Source: an uncultured Prevotella sp.
GTDB taxonomy: Bacteria; Bacteroidota; Bacteroidia; Bacteroidales; Bacteroidaceae
Assembly: GCA_900770515.1 (NCBI GenBank)
Contig: CAAHDP010000083.1
Location: forward strand, 1-26,305
DNA length: 26,305 bases
Reading direction: 5' to 3'
Under the pieces are notes generated by a model. That model did no database searches, was not told the origin of the DNA, and worked only from the letters and a program-made list of their open reading frames with translations. Positions 7,353-19,400 of this stretch are shown here, piece after piece. Position 1 is the stretch's first letter. Each line of letters begins with the position of its first letter. A program made the position numbers and the translations under genes.

Positions 7353-7360
7353 CAAAGATA
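7353..7360 (-). promoter_or_regulatory. Probable -7 box for the Bax-inhibitor gene
   Basis: On the minus strand the bases read TATCTTTG, a full match to TAnnTTTG, 37 nt before the chosen start codon. No convincing TTTG lies at the -33 distance, so this is a half-supported promoter. Confidence 0.35.
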
Positions 7361-7490
7361 ATGCCAATTATTGAAACTAGCGATTATCTCTGCGCTTTAT
7401 TAACATTTATTCCGTTCTTTTACGGCTTTCCGACTGTTTTGACTGGTTTTTTATCTCATTCTTTTCAGTCTTCGTCCGTGTCCTCATCCC

Positions 7491-10400
7491 TTATTTCAGG
7501 GCAATCTTCCTTACTGCCACCTGTTTGCCGCCTCGTGTCACTTCTACGATCACGTTGCCCTGGATGGCTGTGCGAACCTGTTCCTTCTCAGCCTTTGCCT
7601 TCTTCTGAAGGGCGAGAACGCCATCGGCAGCATACACGCTGATGAGGTCGTTCGGCTGGAGTCCCTTGAGGACGATGGTTCTGAATCCGATAGCCTGGAT
7701 GCTGATGTCTGACTTCATGTCGGTTGCCATGCGGTTGAAACTGATGGTGAAGCGATGGTTCTGCTCGCCTGCCTGGCTTGCATGGAATCGGTAATCGTCT
7801 TCCTTCAGGTCGATAGCCTTTCCGGTTTCCTTGTCCTTCAGCCATACGGTTTCGTATTCGTTGGCATCGCATTCTTCAGGGATGCTGATGGTGTATTCAC
7901 CTGTTTCTGGCAGACTGATGCCGATGCTCTGTTCTGCTTCAATGCTGATGGCAGAGAGGAGCGAGTAGCGTCCGCCGTTGCGGGTAGCATAGATCTGAGC
8001 ATTCTGGCTGGTCATCCATTTTACGCCGTCACTTCCCAGGTCGAAGTCTGATTTCGCTTCCTGAGCAGGAACTGCGTTCAACTGGAGCTGGTCATCTGCA
8101 GGAGTGCCGTTGCCCGCTCTGCTGTTTCTGTTGCTCTGTGTGATGGCGATGTCGAGGGCTCGGGTTGTTTGATAGGCTGTTTTTGCCCTTGCTTCCGAAT
8201 GTCCTACTATCACGCTTTCTGAATTATCCAGAGTGGCAGTCTGGGTAAATACGGCATCCATCGCTGGGATGTAGCCATCCGTTGAAACACCCGTGGTTAA
8301 ATCATAGGTATTGATAGCCTTGTAGCTGCCGTTTTCTTCGCATTGGTAGATGACTCTGCCATATTCCATATCACTATAGTTCATGGCGCAGAGATAAGGA
8401 GAACCGAAGAGGTTCCAGCCCATGTTCTCCTTGTGGGTGAACTTCAAACCGCCATCATTACTGTCTGACCATGGCTGCTGGTTGTTGTTCTGCACCAGGG
8501 TAATCTTATCTAGCAGGCTCTTGTTGGCGCTGCCGTCTTTCTCCGTGTAACTGATTCCATAGAAACGAACGGTCTTGTTGCCATTAGCATCCATTCTGAA
8601 ACCTGCGGTAAAGTTTCGTTGGTTATCCACACCTCTTACCCATGCTTCACTCTCGTTTTGGTCAAACTTATAGTCGTACTTGGCACGAGTAGCTGCATTA
8701 TAGTAGTAGGCTATTACACTACCATCAGCAGGTTTATCAGTTCCCGATACCTCCATATTGGTAGCCTTGAATGGCATGGAGAAGAAGTTGGTTCCTGCCT
8801 TCAAGTTTCTTTCCACGGCAAAGTTGGTGAGGTTAACATAACTATTGTTGCCTCTTAAACCAGCGTGGTGCTTCAAGAGCAGGAAGCCTGGGCTGAACGG
8901 ATTCGTCTCTGTATAGAAGCCATTGTCGAGTTTCAGCTCCTTGTCTTCTGTCATGACATAGACCACGGATTTACCATGAGGATAATCTGCCTTCTTTGCT
9001 TCAGCATCTTCTGTCAGATACCAAGTCTCGAAACATCCGTTGTCTACGTTGGCTCTGATGCGTTGGTTGCCGGCAAGGTCATGGTTGTGCATCACCATGT
9101 CGATGCATCCTTTGGTTTGGTTTGCGTCTGTGTTAGCGTTGATGTTGGCATTGTCTGTCTCGTCAAGCTGGTACTTCCAATAATCATCTTTCACATATTT
9201 ATTATAGGTGATTACAGATGTTCTGTTGGCAGCACTACCATCTGGTGATGGTAATTCGCCGGAAGCAGTTACATTGACGGACTTCACATTCTCCACGATT
9301 CCTAAAGCCAGACTGTTGTAGAGCAAACCACTTGCATCGCCTGTTACCTTTGCATTTGCATCGAGGATAGAAGTAGAGAGCATGCTGTTGCCCTGGAGAC
9401 TGACGTTGCCCGAAACCTTGAAACCATCAACAAGACACATTCTGGTATCTGTAGTTCCGCTGTTGAGTGTCAGTCCATTGATGGTAGACTGACTGGCAGA
9501 CTCAATGATTCCTTTTCTCTGAGTAAGGAGATCCTTTACGATAGCTTCTGGTTCTGTTTTAGAACTTTTTTCTTCGCGCATCGAACCAAACATCTTGACG
9601 CCTGGCATGCTGATGTTCACATTATCAGCCTTCAGATTCCTATCTACGAAGACGTAGCCATATTTACCTGCATTCTTGTTGGCATAAAGCTCAGCCAGGT
9701 TGATGGCGCCTTGCAGGTCGTTGGTTGGGTTATCCCAGCTTTCACCTGTTCCTGTAACTGCAGAACCTTCTTTTACATAGATAATCTGAATCATCTTCGT
9801 GTCACACTCGTATGCACCGATATCTATGTTGTCGCCAATCAGACGGGCAGTATTGCCCAAGTCCTTTTCGGAGTTTATATTAGCATTTTGCTGATATTTG
9901 TCGTTGCTTCCTTTATCGAGTAGCATGAGGCTAGGTCGAATTCTATAGTCACCGTTATTTGGATCAACGAAGTTCGGACCTCTTAGCACATCTCCATTCT
10001 TGATAGAACTGTCAATCACGACATTTTTGTTGTCTGTTTTCAGATTTTGAGTACCATTCTTCCAGGCGACAGAATTATACACGTGGTCTGTTCCACTAAC
10101 TGCAGTGTCTTTATTGCAGACAAACGTGGCGTTTGTTATGTCTGCTGATTGGGAACCGTAGATGGTAAGACCATTTCCATTTCCATCTGCAAACAGTACA
10201 TTCCACATGTTTATGCCATATCCTTTTCGGTTGTTTACCACCATTCCGATTCTGTTCTTCTTTCTAAAGGCACAATGATGGAGCCTCATTTTTTCTCCCG
10301 TTCCGGCTTGATCATTATTGATCTTCGCATTTACTCCCACACCACTCTGGTTCTGGAATGTGAAACCGGAAATAGTCACCGGCTTACCATTCGTTACGAT

Positions 10401-13400
10401 ATTAAGCAAGTTTGTGGTTTCGCCCACCTTTGCTGGGTTCTCAATGAGTACCGAAGGCTTGCTGAAGTCTTGCACCTCTGTTCCGTCAGCATTCTTCGAG
10501 CCCGTACAACCACCTATAAGTTCAATCGATGTTATATACTTAGCCTTTTCGTCATTGTTCACAATGAGAGAGAAGGCGTCGTAGCTAGAGTAGGTTGGCG
10601 AATAATAAGTGCCTCCGCGTACAAACACCTTTCTGTTGTTGTTGGTTGTAGTACCTGTAGATACGTTGCCAGAAGGGTTAGCCATGGCAATGATGGCACC
10701 ACGAAGGTCGGTGCTTTGGTTATCCCAACTGCTACCATCGCCCTTTCCTTTCTCTTCCGTACCGATATAAACCTTTTCAAAGTCTGTAAACTTGAATACA
10801 TACTGGAATTCATACATACCGATGTCGATAGGCTTTTCTGCTACATCACCATTCTCGTCTTTCGGACCTACGTATCTGTTGTATGTACCGCTGACAGGAC
10901 GGATGTACTCAGAAGGATAACCATATTCGGCTAGACGTTTCTGGTGAACTTCCCACCAATCCTTGTATGCACCGGTTTCGTTTGCATCGTCTGCATCCTT
11001 CTTTCCGTCACCTGCATCTGTAAGCACAGAGATAGCCTGAGGATTCCATTTTGCATCCGGTTTATAGCCTTCGTAACCCTTTGTGGTTGTAGGCTCTGTG
11101 AAACGTGGTCCATCCGATGCGATGTTCTCCTTGTTCAGCTTGATGTTGCCATCTTTTACCGTCGAAGTTGTTGATTCCGGTAATTCATCCCAGGCGCAGT
11201 TGCGCATGTGCTTTCTTTGGAGGAGTACACTATTACCAGTTGATTCATTACCCCAAATGGCGGTATTATATAATATAGGTGTAATCGTACCGCTTGTCAC
11301 CTCGTTGTCCACATGAATGGCTCCATCTTGCTTTGCCTTGTTGTTCACGATGAGGCTGTTTACGATGTAAGCATCCTGATAGCCCTCAGGCATATTGCCG
11401 GCATCGTTTGCTCTACGGATATAGATGGCTCCGCCTTGTGAATTTTGTGTGCCCGTATATCTGCCACAAGTAACATCATTGTTGGCTAAGAGTGAGTTGA
11501 CGATATGCAGGTTTCCATTCTCTGATTTTGTGAGATAGAGATAGATGGCTCCACCCTTACCTGGTTTGGTGACTTCATCCTGACTAGCCTTTTCTGATAC
11601 GTCTCTATTGCCGCTGATTGTACTGCCGATGATGTCCAGACTTGCATTGTTGGCATAGATAGCTCCGCCATGCAGACCGGAGTTCTTCATCAGTCGGCAA
11701 CGGTTCAATGTATAGTTCACGCGGTTGGTGTAGATACCGCCTCCACGACCAATCTCGGCAACTTCGTCAGTTCCTCCTTCTTCAGACTTCAGCTGTGTTA
11801 AGGTCTCACCATTCATAATGGTAATACCGTCTAATACGACTTCGTTGTTCGATGTAGTCGAAGTATTAGTTGATCCCGCATTGCTGTAGACTACATGATA
11901 TACATTACGTTCCTTTTCCGATGCCTTGATGTCACCGGAAAGAATCGTAGGATTCTGGAACTCCCATGGCTCTATCAATCCGTTTTTGTTCTTGTCGGTC
12001 ATGTAGTAGGAGTTGCGCTGTGCCAGAATATCTTTGATGTCTCCATCTGGAATCAAAGTTTTGCCTCCAAAATTTGTAAACTTATCTCCAGTTTCTTTTC
12101 CCGTAGCAGGATTAACAGGAGTTGAAGAATACAGATTTTTAGCAGAGAAACTGCCGAAGATATCTACGTTCACAGGGATGGTGAAGCTCTGCAAGCGGCG
12201 GTCTATCGTGTTTTGCTCTGGCGAAAGGTCTTTATTCTGTCGCATCTTGCTCGGCTTGTAGGTTCCACCTGTCATCAGAATCTCGAAGTGGGTATTGTCA
12301 TCAGCCACTTTCTTTTCTCGTGCCTCATTGATGTAATCGAGGGCTGCTTCGAGACTGTTGAAAGGAGTCAGGAAGGAGCGGCCATAATACTTTGCCTTCT
12401 CTTCTTCTGTTACAATTTCACCACCTGTCTGAGAAACAAACAGGCGCTTCAGAAGCTTGGTATTATCAAACGCAGGCAGATCAGATGTGTATGCACCTGC
12501 TGTCTGTTTCTTAGTCATGGTTCTTTCCTTACCGGTAATGTCGTAGCTGCTGATACCAGATTTCTTCCATACATTAACGTATTCTTCCTCAACTCCGTTG
12601 TCAATCAATGGTGAATAGGCACGAGGTTTGAAGATTTTGTTGTCGTTGAAGTAACTGTCCAGATCGCTGGTCATCTCCGTATTCATTCTGTTGGCAGGCA
12701 ACGCCATCTTTTCTACGAAACAATAGTTGTATGGATAGAATTTCTCCTTATATTCTCCCAGTCCCTGCAGATAGTCGTAGGACTGATAGTTCACATCACC
12801 GCTGATGTTGTTGTCGGTCTGTGCCGAATTTCCCCATATCACGGAGTTACCGCCAATCAGGGAGTTCTCCTCCTGATAGATTCCGCCACCAATAGTCGCC
12901 TCGTTTTTGGCGATGGTGCATGAGATGACGTAGGCATGGTATTTCTTGGTATCTTCGTTCTGGTCGTTGGAACGAAGTGCATAGATGGCACCACCTTTCT
13001 GTGCCTTGTTTCTTACGATGACGCTACCGCTTACAATGCTACCTTTCAGCAACATGAGAGCACCGCCCAGGGTTGCCTGACAGTCGGAAATTTCACAGTT
13101 GCGTACATGTGCCTTTCTTGGCACAATGGCTGCACCACCCATACTCTTGAAGCCCGACTTGTCGCTAGCGTTACCGTCAATCAGGCGACAGCCATCTATG
13201 ATGGTATTCTCAGTCAAGGCAGAGGTGTTGTAGACGTCATAGTCGCCCGTAGGCCATTTGCCGAAGCACACGGTGTGGTAGCCGTTCACCTCCTGGTTAA
13301 CGGCAGAACCTTCTTTTACTTCGGTCTTCGCACTTAATACCGTCTGGTAAGTGCTGATACAGTCGCGTTTGTCATTATCCCAATTGTAGGTTCCAGCTTT

Positions 13401-16400
13401 CGGCTTTCCTCCTTCCTGGTCACCCTCATAGTAACCACCCATCAGGCATACTCCGTTAGGAATCAGGAAGGTATAGCTCTGCGGATCGCTAGGGTCTGCC
13501 AGCGTATTGGCATGATAAGTAAAGCGCTTTCCGGTTTCATCAGCCTGATAGCCTGCCACTTTTACAAACACCTGATGCTTTTGGTTGCTATCTGTAATGC
13601 CCCGGTTCGCTGTTTCAAATTTCTTTCCGGCAGCAGTCAGCACATCCTGCAGCTTGTCAGCACAGGCAGCGTTTTCCGGACTGTCTCCACTTCTGTTTCC
13701 CCATCCGTTCTGGGTTACATAATAAATGTAATCTATAATATTTGCGCTGTTTGTCTTTTTCTGTGGTGTGATATTGGCAGTATTGTCAGCCTCGTAGGCA
13801 CCGATATCAATGGCGCAGTCCTTGATACGGTTGGTATAGTCCATGTCGGTTTCCGGAAGGATGATTCCATTTCCTACATTTGTGGTTCCACCATTCAGGC
13901 AATCGTTACCCGTCAAACCATCAGCCTCGTTCAGGCGGAAGTTATTCTTTAATCGGGCATTGCGGAAGCGGAAAACACCGTCATTTCCATTTTCGTAGGT
14001 CTTGTCCTCAAATGGGAAAGCCAGATCCGTGCCTGTGAAATTGCCATCGCTTTCCTGGAATTTGTTGTTGATGTTACCACTGTTCATGTAGCAGTTGTGA
14101 GATGGATTCATCTTGCCCGATGCAGCAGAGTTTACCTGATCTGTAATCTGCTTGCTGTTGTTATAATTATCATAGATGATACAGTTGTAGAGTGAGAGCT
14201 GCGAGCTAACTCCGGTATTGGCATCCTGCCAGTGATAGATGCCGGTTCCGTTTGTCGCCATATTGTAGGCGATGGTGTTGTTGTAGAACTTGGCACTCTC
14301 CAGGAAGATACCTCCACCCCTGCTCTGTCCGTTATAGCAGCGGTTGTTTGCCACCACAAGGTTGTAGCCGGTGCCTTGAATCATATAGGCTCCGCCTCCA
14401 TAACTTTCACTGCTGTTGGCATAACTCAGGTTTCTCAGCAGGTAACTGTTCGAAATCTTACTGTTCTCGCCGTCCATATACAAACCGCCACCACGTACGC
14501 GACTGCCATGGTTGAAGTTGTTGACGATGATGAGGTTTTCCAGTTCTACTCCTCGGAATACACGCACACCTGCTCCTCCGTCACGGTTAGCACCAGGATA
14601 GTTGATGATATAACCATGACGTACGGAGAAGCCATCCCATTTGGCATATTCGTAATCCTTGTAGTTGACGTTGTCTATCTTATCTCCTTTGTAGCGTACA
14701 GCATTACCGTCGGTACGTGAGGCGTTTCCATCACCCGATGGCGACCAGGTTGGAAGGCATACGTCTGGCTGATACAGTACATAATGGCGCTCTGTTTTCC
14801 CGCTGTTTATCAACGTCTTGGTATAGCTATATTTAGAGCCATCTTTAGGTTTGCCCTCTTGATACCACATTTCCTTGCTGCTGTCTGTGAAATATACAGG
14901 CGATTCCTTTCTGATCTGTAGAATGGTCTCATATTTGGTCTTCTTCAGATTCTCGTATTCCTTGCGTGCCGGCACGTATTGTGACAGCAGCGGATGGCGG
15001 TCGTCTTCTCCTGGGTAGCCTTCGTATGGGAAACCGCCATAAACCTTCACGTTGTCTCTGATAACGAATCCTTTGTAGTCGGTATAGATACCTGCACCTA
15101 CCCACACCACAACGCTGTCTTTTTTTATTTTATTCAACTCAGCTGCTCTTTCCACAGCATATTGTAGACCGCTGATGTATCGTTCGTCTCTGTTGTTGGT
15201 GATTTTATTATATGTTCCCCAGCCAGAGAGATACTGCTTGTCCTGATTTCCTGAGTTAGTCCAGAAATCACCATAAGAGTCAGTTTCTGAACGATACTTG
15301 CCGTTAGTCTGACTATAATCTGTATTGTCAATAGTGGTGCTAAGCAGCGTATTGTCACTCTGCTTTTCATAGAAATCATTGCCGTTTCTTGCCTTTGTAT
15401 TATCACACATAGCGTTGCCGATGATAGCCTTGTCCCAGCTGCTTCCATCATATTCGGTATTTGATTCATTCAGAATATTGAAGTTAGGGTTGCCGTCCTG
15501 GTCGTCATTATTGGCGTCGCTGATGCTTTCATACTTCTGGTTGTACGAACGCACGTAGATAATCTTTCCTGCTTTTGGCAGGAGAGCTTCGTATGCACCC
15601 AGGTCGGGAACACCACCTAGGTTGCGGTCTTCGCCGGTGATGTCCTTGGCTGTTGCGGTTGCATTGCTTTCTTGGGCACTGTTGATGATGCGGCCAGCCT
15701 GTTCAGAACTGGTCAGCGGGCGGAAGGATGAATAGCCTCCGTAATAAACGTTGCCGCTCATCTTGGCACCCACTTCATTGGTCGGGTTGCTGAAGTTCAG
15801 GGCTCCGTCTTTTCCAAGAGTGTTGATAACCATGCTGTTCTTGCATTCCGAACCTTCCCATGCACCATTGATGTTCAGTTTGTTTCCTACAGCATACGAG
15901 GTTGCCTTCACAAGGTCGTTATCTGGCGCTACTCCCTCATTATTGATGATGCTTACATGGTTGAGTGTGAGAGAGTTGTTGCTGCCTTGGTTTTTGTTCA
16001 GATAGATGATGGAAGGCAGCTCCGATGGGCTTGGATTAAGCGGATCCTTGCTCGTATTGTTATTGATGACGCAGTTTTCCAGTTCCAATTTCACATTCAC
16101 GGCATCCGGCATGGTAGCGATAGCACCGCCATTTGTCGCCGTGTTGTTCTCAAAGATACAATTCTTCAGCTTCACGGTGGTTGGTTTACTGCTCTGGTCC
16201 ATGCTTCCTATCAGTACACCGCCACCATAAGGCATGTAGGCAGTACCGGCAGCGTATGCATGGGTAAAGGCATAGCCGTCGATGGTGATGTTGGCACCCG
16301 CTTCGATGCGGACCAGATGGTAGAGGCCCTCGTTGAGTTCAGAACCATTCAGGTTTCCGTTCAGTTCGGTGCGGTATTTGATAGGGGCACGGTCTTCATC

Positions 16401-19400
16401 CTTTGGATTCGGATTCTCTGAATATCCTGGATAACCGCCATACACGGTAATTGGGAGTAGGCAAGGTGGAACGCTGAAGGTGCATGACCTGGCATCTGTT
16501 TCCTCGCACTTGTAGGCTATCTTCGGTTCGAACACACCCTCGCGGCTACAGATTTCAAACTCCCAACCGCTGTTCTTGCTGATGGTAAATTCCTCTGGCG
16601 TAGTGTTGTCAGCAGTAACTACCTGAACCTTGTCTCCATCCTTGATGTTGGCAAGATAATCCAGTACTTCATCTACTGTTGATGAGGTATAGCTCTTTTC
16701 CCACGACTGTCCTGTTCCGTCCACCAGTTCTCGTGAACGGTCAAAGTAGATGCGCAGGCGTTTCTTGCTGTCATTCTTTTCAAATACAAGGTCGTGGTTG
16801 TCAGCCATATAGGCTCCTGCTGACGGAACCGAACTGATAGCTTTTCCGCTCAGGTCTATTTTTGGCTGATACAGGTAGGAAGATGGCAGGAGAGCATAGC
16901 TGATGCCCACGTTGCGCAGTCGGCTACCTGTCAATGTTTCCCAGTAATAGTTCACCGTCTTCATGTCTGTAAGAACGCCACGTTTCTCGTTGAAGGCTTC
17001 CACCGTGTTGTAAGGTGCTTCCTTGTCCATCTTGAATCCCTTGCCCGAGTAATACGTGTTGATGGAGATGGTTCCGCTCTGATAGGTGCTGGTCCATTTG
17101 GCTGCATTTACATCCGAGATGGCGTTGTTGTAGAACTGTACGGTCTTTTCTGATGGCTTGGCTGCATAAATCTGTGCCATGGACGCTGAGTTGCTGCCTG
17201 ATTTGTGCTGGAGCAGCGAGTTGTTCCAGATGACGTTGTTGGCAAGCAGACCCTTCTGGGCAATATACACACCACCCGTATAGGATGACCTCTCGTCGGC
17301 ATCATCCGAGGTGTTGTTGGTGTAGTTGTTGGCGATGGTATTGTTGATCACCAGTCCGTGACCATCCAGATACACAGCACCATTTCGGGTGCTGGTATTG
17401 TTACTGATTACAGAGGTGGCAAGAATCTGATAATAGGCTTTCTCTGAGTTATTAGCGTCACCATTCAGATATACACCCGCTCCCTGATAGGCAGAACAGT
17501 TGGTTACCATGCTTCGGGTGATGAAGCCGGCTTCGTCTATATAGATGCCTCCGCCTTGGTAAGCCGAACAGTCGTATACCAGGTTACCTTCCGTTTGTCC
17601 GTCTTTGCAGTAGATGCCGCCGCCACGAGGCTTGATGGTTCCGCTTTCTTTCATGCCCGGGTTGCAGAATCTCACGGTACAGTAACGCATTCGGGCTGAC
17701 GGGTCGTTGATATAAACGCCCGCACCACAGTCTGGGGCGTATTGGGCAGCGTTCGTATTGTTATATGTACCTCCCTCAATGGTGAAACCTTCCAGATATA
17801 CTTCATCGGTAAAGGCTTTTTCTCTAGGCAGGGGAGCAAACCATACCACATGGTAGGAGCGGCTATTCTGTATGTTCCAGGCTTCGTCATTATTATTCCA
17901 GCTGGCATCGTCGCTTCCCTTGAATCCCGAACCTCTGATGATGGATTCCTGTTCCCATCCCCAAGGCTTTAAATCCACGGATTCCTCGATACGCTCGGAA
18001 CGTTTTTGCTCTGTTCCCTTGAAGGAACCATAAACACTGATGCCATTCTTCATCAGTAGGGATACAGGGGAAGAGGCATCATCGGCAAGGATACGCTTAT
18101 TTACCTCATAGGTTCCGGCTGCTACCCAGACTTCGCCTTTTTCGTCTGGTGCCTTTTCTGCCAAATCGTTGATGGCTTCCTGAATATCGTTCATGGCATT
18201 ATCCCATGATGATCCGTCGGCAAGTCCCTCTTTCTGGGGCTTCACGTATCTGATGCGTCCTGGCTTCATTCGGGCATACTCGTAGGCTCCGATGTCGATG
18301 GTGCTTGTCTGATAGCGTGTTCTACCCATGATGTCGGTAGAAGCTGTTTCCAGGTTTGCATCAACTACAAGATTTTTGTAGTATTCCAGTTTTCCCTTGT
18401 TCAGAAGGGCAGAGGTTTCCTCAAAAGTGAAGGCGGTGCTGTATAATTGTTTCAGGTTACTGCTGAACGAGAAGTCGTAACCCTGGGTTACGGCACTCTG
18501 CTTGAACCAAGGGGCAGGCTCAATGCCGTGATTCTCGTAGCTGATCCATACGTTTCCGTTAGCGTCGGTATTGGTATCGGGATTGGTAACTTTTACTTCC
18601 GGAAAAGCACAGGAATAGAAGGCCGGACGGGTGTCTTGCTTGCTGAGTGTAGTGGAATGCCAGAGCACGGTATTGTAAACCGCTCCGCCGCCATTGCTGT
18701 TTGAAGCCCCGTCTGTGGTCAGATCTGCGGCTGATACGGTGTTGGCAATTACAGAACAGTTGACGATTTTCGATGTGCCCGAAAGTCGGATGCCGCCGTT
18801 TGTGTTGTTGTTGATGTTGCAGTTGTAGACGGTGGCTGTTCCGTCTATCCACATACCGCCACCTTCGTTTTCGCTGGTGCCTCGCTTGCCTGCCACATTA
18901 TTAAAAAAGCTGCAGTAGCTGATGGCTGACTGCTGGTTGGTACAGGAAATATCCACATAGATGGCACCGCCGCGCATGCCGTAGTTGTTCGCAAAGTTAC
19001 ATTGCGAAATACGGAAGAAGCGACTCTGGGCATTGCCGTCGTTGCTGTTGTTCACCACGTAGATGCCGCCGCCTCTGCCATTTGCAGAAGTGTTTTCTCC
19101 ACTGGCATTACCTGCTGCGATGAGGAAACCGGAAACAATGGTTGGCTTGTTGCCGTCGTTGGTGTTGTCCTGTGTTACGCCCATCTGGAGGGTCAGCACA
19201 TGGGTGGCATTGTCGGTGCGGGTGGTGTTCTCTGGATAGATAATCAGCTGCTGGCTCGCCTTGTCGTTGGTGCCGATATCGCCCACCAGAGCCGTCTGAT
19301 ACTTCATCTGATATTTGTGCCTGCCCGTAGGGAGATCGTTCTTGATGGTTTCGTCTCCTGCAAAACCTCCATACATGGCAACGCCCGAAGGGAGAACGAA

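Noticed and set aside
10149..10934. Plus-strand open frame of 261 codons inside the giant gene
   Set aside because: It is antisense to beta-helix modules that continue unbroken in the minus frame, and it has no start-site signals.
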